64,000 nt of DNA, from contig NZ_BCVZ01000006.1 of assembly GCF_001592005.1 (NCBI RefSeq), forward strand, positions 62,001-126,000. Direction: 5' to 3'. Positions 45,091-59,061 of the stretch are shown in pieces. Both the position numbers and the translations under genes were made by a program. The first letter of the stretch is position 1; each line of letters starts with the position of its first letter. The notes under the pieces were generated by a model that had not been told where the DNA came from, made no database searches, and worked only from the letters and a program-made list of their open reading frames with translations. The DNA is from Bacillus sonorensis NBRC 101234 = KCTC 13918 (GTDB lineage: Bacteria > Bacillota > Bacilli > Bacillales > Bacillaceae).

Positions 45091-46092
45091 ATGGCAAAGC
45101 ATTTAAAAGACACCAAATACTCCGTATTGAATTTGTCTCCCGTCGTCCAAGGCGGCACGGTTGAAGAATCATTCCGCAATTCCATAGATTTGGCCCGCCA
45201 TGCCGAAAAATGGGGGTACAACAGATTCTGGCTGGCAGAGCATCATAATATTGAAGGCGTGGCGAGCTCGGCCACGGCCGTTTTGATCGGCTATATCGCC
45301 GGGGGAACAAAAACGATTCGCGTCGGGTCAGGCGGCATTATGCTGCCGAACCACTCCTCTCTTGTGATTGCGGAACAATTTGGAACGCTGGAGTCTCTCT
45401 ACCCGGGGAGAATCGATTTGGGGCTTGGCCGCGCTCCGGGCACTGATCAATTGACAGCAAGGGCATTGAGAAGAAACATCAGCAGCGGCGAGGATTTCCC
45501 TGAGCAATTGGCAGAACTGCGCAACTACTTCAAGCCTTCCGGAAATGTCCGGAATCATGTGCGCGCCATCCCGGGAGAGGGGCTGGACGTGCCGATATGG
45601 CTTCTTGGTTCGAGCGGTTTCAGCGCCCGCCTCGCTGGAGAGCTTGGCTTGCCGTTTGCGTTTGCTGCGCATTTTTCGCCTGCGAATACGATCCCGGCTT
45701 TAGAGCTGTACCGCAGCTCTTTCAAACCCGGCGTGCTTGATGAACCTTATGCGATGGTCGGGGTGACGGTGATCGCGGCTGACACCGATCAAAAAGCGCA
45801 GCGCCTTGCGACATCACACTATCAGAAATTTTTGGACCTTGTCCGCGGAGCTCCGACGAAGCTTAAGCCTCCTGTCGATGATATGGAGCAGATCTGGACG
45901 CCGCGCGAAAAGGCGATGGTCAATGAACAGCTCAGCTCAACCATCATCGGCGGGCCGGCCGAAGTCAAGGCAAAGCTTGAAGACTTTGTCAAAACCACTC
46001 AGGCGGACGAAATAATGGTGAACGGTGAAACATTTGAGCATGCAGACAGACTGCGTTCTTTCGAAATAATCGCCGACATATGGAACAATTGA
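45091..46092 (+). CDS. yvbT: LLM-class flavin-dependent oxidoreductase
   Basis: A 333-residue bacterial-luciferase-like monooxygenase. It has [20 protein letters not shown] near the N-terminus, [18 protein letters not shown] near residue 47 and [20 protein letters not shown] near residue 82, all typical of the LLM family. It probably uses reduced FMN; substrate unknown. The length is close to B. subtilis YvbT (336), and the position after yvbW and before araE agrees. AAGGAG precedes the ATG. Confidence 0.88.
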   Translation: MAKHLKDTKYSVLNLSPVVQGGTVEESFRNSIDLARHAEKWGYNRFWLAEHHNIEGVASSATAVLIGYIAGGTKTIRVGSGGIMLPNHSSLVIAEQFGTLESLYPGRIDLGLGRAPGTDQLTARALRRNISSGEDFPEQLAELRNYFKPSGNVRNHVRAIPGEGLDVPIWLLGSSGFSARLAGELGLPFAFAAHFSPANTIPALELYRSSFKPGVLDEPYAMVGVTVIAADTDQKAQRLATSHYQKFLDLVRGAPTKLKPPVDDMEQIWTPREKAMVNEQLSSTIIGGPAEVKAKLEDFVKTTQADEIMVNGETFEHADRLRSFEIIADIWNN

Positions 46093-46106
46093 AAAACAAC
46101 AAAGTA

Positions 46107-46143
46107 AGCAATGGAAGGGGAGACCCTATCCATTGCTTTTTAG
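46107..46143 (+). terminator. yvbT terminator
   Basis: AGCAATGG (46107-46114) and CCATTGCT (46130-46137) followed by TTTTT. Confidence 0.8.
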
Positions 46144-46273
46144 TTGCCCCGCAATCACAGCCGATCAATTCCGGCAAATGGCGTCCGCACAAAATATTCG
46201 TTTGCAGCTGCAGGCAGGCGGACATTGCCTTGTTTTGCGCCGGTTCATATGAGCGTATTTTGCTAATATATCA

Positions 46274-46287
46274 ATTTGTTCACAAAT
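46274..46287. promoter_or_regulatory. AraR-box-like palindrome upstream of araE remnant
   Basis: ATTTGTTCACAAAT has outer halves ATTTGT and ACAAAT like the AraR operator ATTTGTnnnnACAAAT, but the spacer is two bases instead of four. It may be a decayed AraR site. Confidence 0.5.
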
Positions 46288-46365
46288 ATGCAGATGAATT
46301 TCACATTGGGTCCAATCAAATATTGACAGAAAATACAATTATTAAAATCTCGAGAGGACGGACGA

Positions 46366-46605
46366 ATGAAGAATAACCCAGCTCAGTTAGAACCAAATGT
46401 AGCAGTTGCCAGACGCCATTCAATGGGATTTGTGATTTTGATTTCATGCGCGGCAGGGCTCGGCGGCCTATTGTACGGCTGCGATACGGCAGTCATATTC
46501 GGCGCAATCGGTTTTCTGAAAAATCTGTATCGACTGAGTCCATTTATGGAAGGGCTTTTTCTAATGGTTCACCTTTTGGCGAGATTTGTATATGATAGAT
46601 ATTAA
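46366..46605 (+). pseudogene. araE: Truncated arabinose/sugar permease AraE
   Basis: Only the first ~65 residues of an MFS sugar porter remain (MKNNPAQLEPNVAVARRHS, then the first helix GFVILISCAAGLGGLLYG). Similarity to B. subtilis AraE holds to about LSPFMEGL; then the frame runs into 13 unrelated codons and stops at 79 residues, against about 464 for the full protein. The sugar-porter motif usually written GYDxAVISGA reads GCDTAVIFGA, which suggests relaxed selection before or after truncation. The start and its ribosome site (GAGAGGACG) are intact. araR, divergent from araE in B. subtilis, is not next to it. Confidence 0.88.
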
Positions 46606-46681
46606 TAGGAAACAATCATAAGGATCGAACAGAATGTGTCAAAACGGTTCGAATATTGTCGAGGAATTGGTTCCTAAACAG

Positions 46682-46710
46682 TTGAATAAACATTTTAACC
46701 CTGTTACAAT
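46682..46710 (+). promoter_or_regulatory. Promoter of the cggR-gapA operon
   Basis: TTGAAT (46682-46687) and TACAAT (46705-46710) with a 17-base spacer, 38 bases upstream of the CggR operator. Confidence 0.78.
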
Positions 46711-46747
46711 ATTAGATGAAAGCAGGAGTAATTTTTTTTGGCTGAGG

Positions 46748-46784
46748 TGGGACGTTTTCAGTCATAGCGGGACATTATTTGTCC
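46748..46784 (+). promoter_or_regulatory. CggR operator
   Basis: Two tandem GGGAC-N7-GTC units (GGGAC at 46749-46753 and 46768-46772; GTC at 46761 and 46781), separated by about five bases. This is the known CggR tandem direct repeat, placed downstream of the promoter so that the bound repressor blocks elongation until fructose-1,6-bisphosphate releases it. Confidence 0.92.
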
Positions 46785-46811
46785 AGGACGAGATGAAAGG
46801 AACGTTTTGGC

Positions 46812-47852
46812 ATGAATCAATTAATACAGGCTCAAAAAAAATTATTGCCGGATCTTCTCGATGTCATGCAAAAAAGGTATGAAATTTTGCAGTACATAAG
46901 GCTGACTGAACCGATCGGCAGAAGAAGCCTTGCCGCGAGTCTCGGATTAAGCGAACGCATTTTAAGGGCGGAGGTTCAGTTTTTAAAAGAGCAAAATCTT
47001 CTGGAGATCAAGACGACCGGCATGACATTGACATCTGAAGGATCTGACCTGCTGAAAATTCTCGAAGATACGATGAAGGACGTTTTAGGTTTAACCCATT
47101 TGGAAAATACATTAAAAGAGCGGTTGAATCTTGAACAGGTCATCATTGTGTCCGGAGACAGCGATCATTCCCCATGGGTCAAAAAAGAAATGGGGAGAGC
47201 GGCCGTCGCATGCATGAAAAGCAGGTTTCAAGGGGAAAATATCGTCGCCGTAACCGGAGGTACGACCCTCGAAGCCGTGGCTGAAATGATGACGCCCGAC
47301 TCGAAAAATCGCAAACTGCTTTTTGTGCCCGCAAGAGGCGGACTCGGCGAAAACGTCAGGAACCAGGCGAATACGATTTGTGCCCATATGGCTGAAAAAG
47401 CTTCCGGTACATACAGATTGTTATTCGTGCCGGGTCAGTTAAGCAAAGAAGCCTATTCTTCTATTATCGAAGAGCCTTCCATAAAGGAAGTGCTGCAGAC
47501 GATTCAATCATCGAGTATGGTCATTCACGGTATCGGAGATGCTAAAACAATGGCTGAACGAAGAAACACACCAGAGAAAGATTTGAAGAAGATAGAAGAA
47601 AATGAAGCTGTAGCAGAGGCGTTCGGCTATTATTTCGACCGCCATGGAGAAGTTATTCACAAGGTGCACAGCGTAGGCATACAGCTTGAGGACCTTGAAT
47701 CGATTCCGAACATCATTGCGGTGGCGGGAGGCTCATCAAAGGCTGAAGCCATTGAGGCGTATTTTAAAAAGCCGCGCAATACGGTTCTGATTACTGATGA
47801 AGGAGCCGCAAAACAGTTATTAAGGGAAGTTTCTTCCCTCAATATAAATTAA
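46812..47852 (+). CDS. cggR: Central glycolytic genes regulator
   Basis: A 346-residue SorC/DeoR-type repressor. N-terminal winged helix GRRSLAASLGLSERILRAEV (residues ~36-55); C-terminal sugar-phosphate-binding domain from ~90 with AVTGGTTLEAVAEMM and AVAGGSSKAEAIEAY. It represses the gapA operon when fructose-1,6-bisphosphate is low. It is first in the operon, 33 bases before gapA. In B. subtilis the joint mRNA is cleaved near the 3' end of cggR, which lowers CggR relative to GapA; whether this holds here is not visible. Confidence 0.95.
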   Translation: MNQLIQAQKKLLPDLLDVMQKRYEILQYIRLTEPIGRRSLAASLGLSERILRAEVQFLKEQNLLEIKTTGMTLTSEGSDLLKILEDTMKDVLGLTHLENTLKERLNLEQVIIVSGDSDHSPWVKKEMGRAAVACMKSRFQGENIVAVTGGTTLEAVAEMMTPDSKNRKLLFVPARGGLGENVRNQANTICAHMAEKASGTYRLLFVPGQLSKEAYSSIIEEPSIKEVLQTIQSSSMVIHGIGDAKTMAERRNTPEKDLKKIEENEAVAEAFGYYFDRHGEVIHKVHSVGIQLEDLESIPNIIAVAGGSSKAEAIEAYFKKPRNTVLITDEGAAKQLLREVSSLNIN

Positions 47853-48893
<1,041 letters not shown>

Positions 48894-48921
48894 TTCGGAA
48901 GGTTTCAAAAAAGAATCAGAC

Positions 48922-48950
48922 TTGGTTCTTTAAGAGAGAAGCGCTATAAT
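48922..48950 (+). promoter_or_regulatory. Internal promoter upstream of pgk
   Basis: TTGGTT (48922-48927) and TATAAT (48945-48950), 17-base spacer, between gapA and pgk. It would allow constitutive expression of pgk to eno independent of CggR, as known in B. subtilis. Confidence 0.72.
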
Positions 48951-48959
48951 GAAAGCGGA

Positions 48960-48993
48960 CAAGGGAAGGGGACACACTCCCTTTCCCTTTTTC
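48960..48993 (+). terminator. Partial terminator between gapA and pgk
   Basis: CAAGGGAAGGG and CCCTTTCCC form a stem with a bulge, followed by TTTTT. It probably lowers read-through from gapA into pgk. It also lies just after the start point of the internal promoter. Confidence 0.7.
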
Positions 48994-49083
48994 CATATGC
49001 GGCGCCCTGCAGTTGAACTGCCGCGCTTGGGGATTTCCGTTTTCAGGCTTGCAAATCAATTAAAGGAGGATCTCCTAGAAGCC

Positions 49084-50268
49084 ATGAACAAAAAATCAGT
49101 AAAAGACATTGATGTAAAAGGCCGTGTTGTTTTTTGCCGCGTTGATTTCAACGTTCCGATGAAAGACGGAAAAGTTACGGATGATACAAGAATCCGCGCT
49201 GCACTTCCGACGATCCAATACTTGACAGAGCAAGGAGCGAAAGTTCTTCTTGCAAGCCACCTTGGACGTCCAAAAGGACAAGTTTCTGAAGAGCTTCGTT
49301 TAACTCCAGTGGCTGCGCGCCTCGGAGAGCTGCTTGGCAAAGAAGTGAAAAAAGCGGATGAAGCATATGGCGACGCCGTTAAAGCGCAAATTTCCGAAAT
49401 GAAAGACGGAGACATTCTTGTTTTGGAAAATGTACGCTTCTACCCAGGCGAAGAAAAAAATGATCCTAAGCTTGCAAAAGCGTTTGCCGACCTTGCGGAT
49501 GTATATGTCAATGACGCATTCGGAGCGGCTCACCGCGCTCATGCTTCAACTGCAGGCATCGCCGAACACCTTCCGGCTGTCGCAGGCTTCCTGATGGAAA
49601 AAGAGCTTGAAGTGCTCGGCAAAGCCCTTTCCAATCCTGAACGTCCGTTTACAGCGATTATCGGCGGAGCGAAAGTAAAAGACAAAATCGGCGTGATCGA
49701 AAGTCTTCTTGAGAAAGTCGACAATCTGATCATCGGCGGAGGTCTTGCTTATACGTTTGTCAAAGCGCTCGGCTATGAAGTCGGAAAGTCTCTTCTTGAA
49801 GAAGACAAAATTGAACTGGCCAAGTCTTTCATGGACCGCGCCAAAGAAAAAGGCGTGAATTTCTACATGCCTACAGATGTGCTTGTGGCCGATGACTTCT
49901 CTAATGACGCCAATAAGAAAATCGTTCCGGTGAGCGAAATCCCAAGCGACTGGGAAGCGCTTGACATCGGTACGGAAACACAAAAAACGTATGCCGACGT
50001 CATTAAAAACAGCAAGCTTGTCGTTTGGAACGGACCAATGGGTGTCTTCGAACTCGACGCGTTCGCTAAAGGAACAAAAGCTGTCGCTGAAGCCTTAGCA
50101 GAGGCAAAAGATACATACTCTGTCATCGGCGGCGGAGACTCTGCGGCTGCTGTTGAAAAGTTCGGCCTGGCCGACAAAATGAGCCATATTTCAACAGGCG
50201 GCGGAGCTTCTCTTGAATTCATGGAAGGCAAAGTACTTCCTGGCGTAAAAGCATTGAACGATAAGTAA
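49084..50268 (+). CDS. pgk: Phosphoglycerate kinase
   Basis: A 394-residue kinase that makes ATP from 1,3-bisphosphoglycerate. Signature segments are [14 protein letters not shown] near residue 15, [11 protein letters not shown] near 58, and the nucleotide-site [15 protein letters not shown] near residue 350. ATG 49084 is the family start; AAAGGAGG at 49062-49069 is about 14 bases away, rather far. The frame is open back to 48949, but that part spans a terminator hairpin and is not family-like. Second enzyme of the lower glycolysis operon. Confidence 0.97.
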   Translation: MNKKSVKDIDVKGRVVFCRVDFNVPMKDGKVTDDTRIRAALPTIQYLTEQGAKVLLASHLGRPKGQVSEELRLTPVAARLGELLGKEVKKADEAYGDAVKAQISEMKDGDILVLENVRFYPGEEKNDPKLAKAFADLADVYVNDAFGAAHRAHASTAGIAEHLPAVAGFLMEKELEVLGKALSNPERPFTAIIGGAKVKDKIGVIESLLEKVDNLIIGGGLAYTFVKALGYEVGKSLLEEDKIELAKSFMDRAKEKGVNFYMPTDVLVADDFSNDANKKIVPVSEIPSDWEALDIGTETQKTYADVIKNSKLVVWNGPMGVFELDAFAKGTKAVAEALAEAKDTYSVIGGGDSAAAVEKFGLADKMSHISTGGGASLEFMEGKVLPGVKALNDK

Positions 50269-50286
50269 GCACTATACACAGCATAA

Positions 50287-52588
<2,302 letters not shown>

Positions 52589-52595
52589 GATTTAA

Positions 52596-54333
<1,738 letters not shown>

Positions 54334-54396
54334 TTGCAAAGCCCCCAATCTTCCTTCATCTTACCATCAAATATGAAAGGTCTGCAGGATTTCATA

Positions 54397-54424
54397 TTGA
54401 CAATTCACATACACATTATATAAT
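54397..54424 (+). promoter_or_regulatory. Promoter of the siderophore-binding gene
   Basis: TTGACA (54397-54402) and TATAAT (54419-54424) with a 16-base spacer. Confidence 0.8.
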
Positions 54425-54429
54425 CTAAT

Positions 54430-54447
54430 TGATAATGAAAATCATTT
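54430..54447 (+). promoter_or_regulatory. Fur box
   Basis: TGATAATGAAAATCATTT matches the Fur 7-1-7 palindrome TGATAATnATTATCA with few mismatches. It lies just downstream of the -10, so iron-loaded Fur would repress the gene. Confidence 0.83.
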
Positions 54448-54467
54448 GAAAAAGGGGATACTTACAT

Positions 54468-55424
54468 ATGCCGATGAAACGAATAAAATGGGTTGCGCTT
54501 TTTGCGGCGCTTTTCCTGATCCTTTCGGCCTGCGGGAATCAGAAATCTGCAGGTTCGAATAAAGGCTCGGAAAAAACAAAAAGCTCATACGAGGTAAAGC
54601 ATGCAATGGGAACGGCGACCATTAAAGGAACGCCGAAAAGGGTTGTCGTGTTAACGAATGAAGCGACAGAGGCCGTGCTTGCCCTCGGTGTCAAACCCGT
54701 CGGAGCCGTTCAGTCATGGCTCGGTGATCCGTGGTATAAGCATATCAAATCGAAAATGGACGGCGTTGAAAACGTCGGTACGGAAGTGCAGCCGAATATC
54801 GAAAAGATCGCCAGCCTAAAGCCTGATTTGATTATCGGGAACAAAGTGCGCCAGGAAGAAGTGTACGATAAATTAAGCGCCATCGCGCCGACCGTCTTTG
54901 CCGAAACGCTGTCAGCGGATTGGAAGGGCAACTTTAAGCTGGCGGCTGAAGCGCTGAATCAAAAAGAAAAAGGCGATCAAGTCATCGCCGATTTTGATAA
55001 GCGGGTTGCAGATCTTCGCAAAAAGCTCGGCGACAAGGTGAAGCAAAAAGTCTCACTCGTCCGCTTTACAGATGCCGATGCCCGCATTTATCATAAAGCC
55101 TCATTTGCCGGAACGATTCTTGACCAGCTCGGCTTTGCAAGGCCAAAAGGACAGGAAGCCAACGATTTGGGGCAACTGAAGGTGACAAAAGAACAAATTC
55201 CCGATATGGATGGGGACGTGCTCTTCTATTACACGTATGAGACTGGAGATGACAAAGCAAGCGCGATCGAGAAAGACTACGTCAATGATCAGCTTTTCAA
55301 AAACTTGAGCGTTTATAAAAAAGGAAACGTCCATAAAGTAGACGACGCCGTCTGGAATACGGCAGGGGGCGTTCTTGCCGCGAATCTGATGCTGGATGAT
55401 ATTGAAAAGTACTTTCTGAAGTGA
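54468..55424 (+). CDS. Iron-siderophore ABC transporter substrate-binding lipoprotein
   Basis: A 318-residue class-III solute-binding protein of the FhuD/FecB group. The signal peptide ends in the lipobox LSAC (Cys22), so it is anchored outside the membrane. The mature part has ATIKGTPKRVVVLTNEATEA and KPDLIIGNKVRQEEVYDKL, typical of the family. A Fur box in the promoter supports iron uptake. It resembles B. subtilis YfmC (ferric citrate). No permease or ATPase gene is adjacent, so it must work with one encoded elsewhere. Confidence 0.88.
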   Translation: MPMKRIKWVALFAALFLILSACGNQKSAGSNKGSEKTKSSYEVKHAMGTATIKGTPKRVVVLTNEATEAVLALGVKPVGAVQSWLGDPWYKHIKSKMDGVENVGTEVQPNIEKIASLKPDLIIGNKVRQEEVYDKLSAIAPTVFAETLSADWKGNFKLAAEALNQKEKGDQVIADFDKRVADLRKKLGDKVKQKVSLVRFTDADARIYHKASFAGTILDQLGFARPKGQEANDLGQLKVTKEQIPDMDGDVLFYYTYETGDDKASAIEKDYVNDQLFKNLSVYKKGNVHKVDDAVWNTAGGVLAANLMLDDIEKYFLK

Positions 55425-55436
55425 TCGTGCACCGCC

Positions 55437-55475
55437 AACCAAACGGGTGATTTACCATTCGTTTGGTTTTTTTAT
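55437..55475 (+). terminator. Terminator of the siderophore-binding gene
   Basis: AACCAAACG (55437-55445) and CGTTTGGTT (55460-55468), followed by TTTTTT. Confidence 0.87.
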
Positions 55476-55550
55476 TTATGAAACACTCCTCCTTTTCGTA
55501 AATATAGTATAAAATAACTATTATAGAAACAGAATAATAGGAGGAAAGAC

Positions 55551-57344
55551 ATGAATTTTTGTAAAGAATGCGGGCGCGAGCTGTCAGAGCAAGCGCAATT
55601 TTGCAAACATTGCGGGACTCCTGTGAATGGCGGACAAGCAGCCGCGGAAGAACCCGTCAATCAAGATCCGGTACATAAACGAAAAATCTCAAAGAAAAGC
55701 GTGATCATCTGGGCAGCGATTGCCGCGGGCTGCGTCCTCCTGTTTGCGGGCTATAAGACCGGAGAAGCACTAACCTCAAAGGAAAAATTGATCGGCGACT
55801 TTGAAAGCGCGCTTAAGCAAAACGATGAAAAGAAAGTCGCCTCACTGCTTCATTCATCAGACGTAGACTTGACGATTACGAAACAGAACGTCAAACCGCT
55901 GATGACGTATTTAGACGAGCACCCCGATGAGAAAAAAGACCTGATCAGCTCTTTGAAGGATCAGAGCGGGGACGGGCTTGTTTCCATCGAAAAAGCGGGA
56001 AAACAATTTTTGATTTATGACCGCTATGTGCTGAATGTGGAACCGGTCTATTTGACGGTTAAGACAAGCGAGAAAGGCGCCGGCCTTTACATAAACGACA
56101 AAAAGGTGCTGACAACGGAAAAGGAAAACTTCGAGAAAAAATTCGGCCCGTTCGTTCCCGGTTCGTACGATGTGGAAGCAAAGCTGAACTCCGATATCGG
56201 CGAACTGAAAAAATCAAAGCATATCAATGCGCTGGACGAGGACGCAAGCGCTGATGCGTCCCTTGATGCGCAAAAAGCGAAGCTCGTCTTTGACGACGGT
56301 TATGATAAGCTGAAAGGAACGTTATGGATCAACGGTCAAAAAGTAAAGATCAATCCTTTTCAAGGAACGTCCTTCGGTCCCGTACTGACAGACGGTTCAA
56401 TGTCTGCTGCCGTTGAGGCCGAATTTCCCTGGGGGAAACTCAAAAGCGAAAAAACGCCGATTGACAGCACAGAAATACATGTCAACCTTGCTTCAGATCA
56501 AAAATTCATGAACGAGATGATGCAAAGGATCGCAAAGCATACGAAGGAAGAGGCAAAAGCTTTTGCAAGCGGAAACGCCGGAGAAATGACCGCTGCCGCC
56601 CCGGCTTATAAAAGCGATGTAAAAGATATGATTGAAGGCTTTAAAAGCAGTAATACCTATTTTAAAGACGCTTATTTATCGACCGAATTTGACTTGGATT
56701 CCTTCCATCTGTATAACGAAGACGGCAAATGGAAAACGGATGTCAATGGAATTGAAAAGCACAAATCGGCCTACTATGACGATTACAGCACGCCTGATTT
56801 GGAAGAAAACAAAAATGGATATACGTATACGCTGGTCTACTCTGATAACCAAAAGAAATGGCTTGTCGAAAAAAAGGACCCTGCAGGCTTGGCGTCCTTT
56901 AAAAACAAAAAAGAAATCAGAAATGACAAGCCGGAGGAATATACATCAGCATGGGCGTCATCAAAAGGGTCATCCAAAAACGCTTCAGCAGGCGAAGAAC
57001 TGACAGATCATAAAGTCTATTCAGCAGTTGAAGACTATTTATACAATCTTCAAGATGCGATTAATCTAAATGATTTTGAACTCGTCGCCGACAGCCTGAA
57101 AAAAGGAAGTTCGCTTTATGCTGATCAAAAAGAGCTGGTCGCAAAGTTAAACCGCAGCAATATCGAAGAGGAAGTCGCCGATTTCAGCATCGAGAGCTGG
57201 GATCAAAACGGTTCAGACGCTACCATCAAAACAATTGAGAAGATCAATGTGATCAAAAACGGCAAAGAGCAGCTGAAAACGTATCATTGGACATATCATG
57301 CCGTTGTCGAAGACGGAAAGGTGCTCCTGACATCAATTGAATAG
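55551..57344 (+). CDS. yvbJ: Zinc-ribbon membrane protein, TcaA-like YvbJ
   Basis: A 597-residue protein with an N-terminal zinc ribbon (Cys4, Cys7, Cys18, Cys21), a single membrane helix at about residues 50-68 (VIIWAAIAAGCVLLFAGY) and a long extracytoplasmic part of repeated beta-rich domains. This is the layout of B. subtilis YvbJ and staphylococcal TcaA, a cell-envelope protein linked to glycopeptide response. The role in Bacillus is unknown. GGAGGAAAG precedes the ATG. It is convergent with another zinc-ribbon gene. Confidence 0.85.
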   Translation: MNFCKECGRELSEQAQFCKHCGTPVNGGQAAAEEPVNQDPVHKRKISKKSVIIWAAIAAGCVLLFAGYKTGEALTSKEKLIGDFESALKQNDEKKVASLLHSSDVDLTITKQNVKPLMTYLDEHPDEKKDLISSLKDQSGDGLVSIEKAGKQFLIYDRYVLNVEPVYLTVKTSEKGAGLYINDKKVLTTEKENFEKKFGPFVPGSYDVEAKLNSDIGELKKSKHINALDEDASADASLDAQKAKLVFDDGYDKLKGTLWINGQKVKINPFQGTSFGPVLTDGSMSAAVEAEFPWGKLKSEKTPIDSTEIHVNLASDQKFMNEMMQRIAKHTKEEAKAFASGNAGEMTAAAPAYKSDVKDMIEGFKSSNTYFKDAYLSTEFDLDSFHLYNEDGKWKTDVNGIEKHKSAYYDDYSTPDLEENKNGYTYTLVYSDNQKKWLVEKKDPAGLASFKNKKEIRNDKPEEYTSAWASSKGSSKNASAGEELTDHKVYSAVEDYLYNLQDAINLNDFELVADSLKKGSSLYADQKELVAKLNRSNIEEEVADFSIESWDQNGSDATIKTIEKINVIKNGKEQLKTYHWTYHAVVEDGKVLLTSIE

Positions 57345-57345
57345 C

Positions 57346-57382
57346 AAAAAGGCTTTTTTCCACCTGGAAAAAAGCCTTTTTT
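57346..57382. terminator. Bidirectional terminator between the zinc-ribbon genes
   Basis: AAAAAGGCTTTTTTCC and GGAAAAAAGCCTTTTT with loop ACCT. A-run and T-run on opposite sides make it work in both directions. Confidence 0.87.
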
Positions 57383-57385
57383 TAC

Positions 57386-58192
57386 TTAAAATATCCGGCC
57401 CAAAATCGAGCCGCCGAGCTTGCCCAAGTATTCAAAAAACAGGTCTCCCATCACCCGGACGGAAATAAATGTCATCAAATAAACAAGCAGTGTCGCGTAC
57501 ACGATGTCAACAGCGCCCTTTGCCCGCTCATGGTAGCTGTAAAGTACGGCCGGCGGGATTAAAAAGACGATGGCGCAAAGTCCGAATAATAAAACATGCA
57601 TAAACAATGATGTCTGCATCAGCGATAAAAGCAAAGCAACAAGGATAATGACCGTAAAAGGAATCAGCACCGTCCCAAAACGGCCCATGACTTCTTTAAA
57701 TGAAGCCTGAACCCTTTGAATTCTCACGCCGGCGTATGTAAAAACAAATAATAAGAAAATATAAATAGCAAAGGTAAATGCCGGCTTCAGCACGATATCA
57801 AAGAACGACGGCATAGCATAGGAGCGGCTGAATATTCCCGAATAGTGCCCCAGAGAATCAAAAAATCCTTTCAGGCCGAAATAAAAGATCGACGGAACGG
57901 CAAGGGCAAATACCGCCATCGTTATGATGCTGTGCAGAAAATGCTGTTCTCCCGCGCTTTTCATCTCTGTGTACGGGTTTTTCAGCACCCTTATGCAGAA
58001 CGAAAAGTACATGGACGAAGCCTTTTTCGTCGCTTCCACATACTTTTGAGCCTGCAATCTGTCAGCGGCATTCTGAACGCTTTCATCAGCTGCGGCATGA
58101 TGGACGTTTTCGCTGTCCGCGCTCAGATTGGCACCGCAGTTTTCGCAAAATTTTCCGCCATCTGTTTGATGGCCGCATTTCGAACATGTCAT
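57386..58192 (-). CDS. Zinc-ribbon polytopic membrane protein
   Basis: A 268-residue protein with an N-terminal zinc ribbon (Cys3, Cys6, Cys16, Cys19), a linker, then five to six hydrophobic helices from about residue 88 (IITMAVFALAVPSIFYF onward). It resembles the DUF6574/YvbI group of Bacillus envelope proteins; that name is a guess from gene order. It is convergent with yvbJ, whose N-terminal ribbon is alike, so the two may act in the same envelope process. GAAGGAGAA precedes the ATG. Confidence 0.75.
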   Translation of the reverse strand: MTCSKCGHQTDGGKFCENCGANLSADSENVHHAAADESVQNAADRLQAQKYVEATKKASSMYFSFCIRVLKNPYTEMKSAGEQHFLHSIITMAVFALAVPSIFYFGLKGFFDSLGHYSGIFSRSYAMPSFFDIVLKPAFTFAIYIFLLFVFTYAGVRIQRVQASFKEVMGRFGTVLIPFTVIILVALLLSLMQTSLFMHVLLFGLCAIVFLIPPAVLYSYHERAKGAVDIVYATLLVYLMTFISVRVMGDLFFEYLGKLGGSILGRIF

Positions 58193-58358
58193 AAAAGTAG
58201 ATTCTCCTTCTTGAAATAGTTATTTTGTCCTATCTGAGAACTCATTATAAATGAAAATACAGTTGAATGTAATCACTTTATGAAAGTTTAATAAAGCGTC
58301 TCCCGAGGTAATAAATCGAATATCCGCTGATGTTTTATATCCAGAAAGGAGAGAACTT

Positions 58359-58991
58359 ATGGTTTCTTTTATCATTCATGTTTTTGTTTCTTTGTTCGCC
58401 GTCACAAATCCAATCGGCAATGTTCCGCTCTTTTTGGCCCTGACTGAGGGCTATCAAGCGGAAGAGCGCACCGCTTTGGCGAGAAAGGCTGCCATTTTGT
58501 CATTTCTTATTTTAATTGCGTTTCTCATCTTCGGTGAATTCATCTTCAGGCTGTTTGCTATTAACATCCATGCGCTCAGGATCGCAGGCGGGATCTTTAT
58601 TTTCGGAATCGCCTACAATCTGCTGAATGCCAAGCAATCGCACGTTCAGTCGCTCCATCATAACGAACACCGGGAAAGCAAAGAAAAGGAGGATATTTCC
58701 GTGACGCCGCTCAGCATTCCGATTATTTCCGGTCCGGGAACGATCGCCACTGTGATGAGCCTTTCAGCGGGGAGCCGCGGCCTGGTTCAGTTTGGCGGAA
58801 TGATCATCGGGATTGCCGCTGTGCTGTTATTGACATTTGCGGCCTTCCATTATTCAACACTGATCACCAAAAGGCTTGGCCAGACGGAGATGAACGTCAT
58901 CACCCGGTTGATGGGTTTGATTTTGGCGGTAGTAGCGGTCGGCATGATCGGAACGGGGCTGAAGGGAATGTTTCCGATTTTGGCGGGATAA
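58359..58991 (+). CDS. yvbG: MarC-family integral membrane protein
   Basis: A 210-residue UPF0056/MarC protein with six membrane helices. Diagnostic strings are FAVTNPIGNVPLFLALT near residue 20, RIAGGIFIFGIAYNLLNA near 75 and PLSIPIISGPGTIATVM near 118. Function unknown in Bacillus; earlier links to multiple antibiotic resistance in E. coli were not upheld. B. subtilis YvbG is of equal length. AGAAAGGAGAG precedes the ATG. Confidence 0.88.
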   Translation: MVSFIIHVFVSLFAVTNPIGNVPLFLALTEGYQAEERTALARKAAILSFLILIAFLIFGEFIFRLFAINIHALRIAGGIFIFGIAYNLLNAKQSHVQSLHHNEHRESKEKEDISVTPLSIPIISGPGTIATVMSLSAGSRGLVQFGGMIIGIAAVLLLTFAAFHYSTLITKRLGQTEMNVITRLMGLILAVVAVGMIGTGLKGMFPILAG

Positions 58992-59032
58992 AAAGCCGCG
59001 CGTTGAATTAAGCTGTGCGGCGCCGCCAAATG

Positions 59033-59061
59033 AAAAAGCTGCACGGTCTGCAGCTTTTTTT
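59033..59061. terminator. Terminator between yvbG and the GbsR-type gene
   Basis: AAAAAGCTGCA and TGCAGCTTTTT with loop CGGTC, T-run to the right and A-run to the left. Convergent genes share it; the right end touches the stop codon of the regulator gene. Confidence 0.85.

Noticed and set aside
48949-49083. N-terminally extended phosphoglycerate kinase starting at ATG 48949
   Set aside because: The extension spans a terminator hairpin, has no ribosome site and does not look like the family; ATG 49084 is the normal start.
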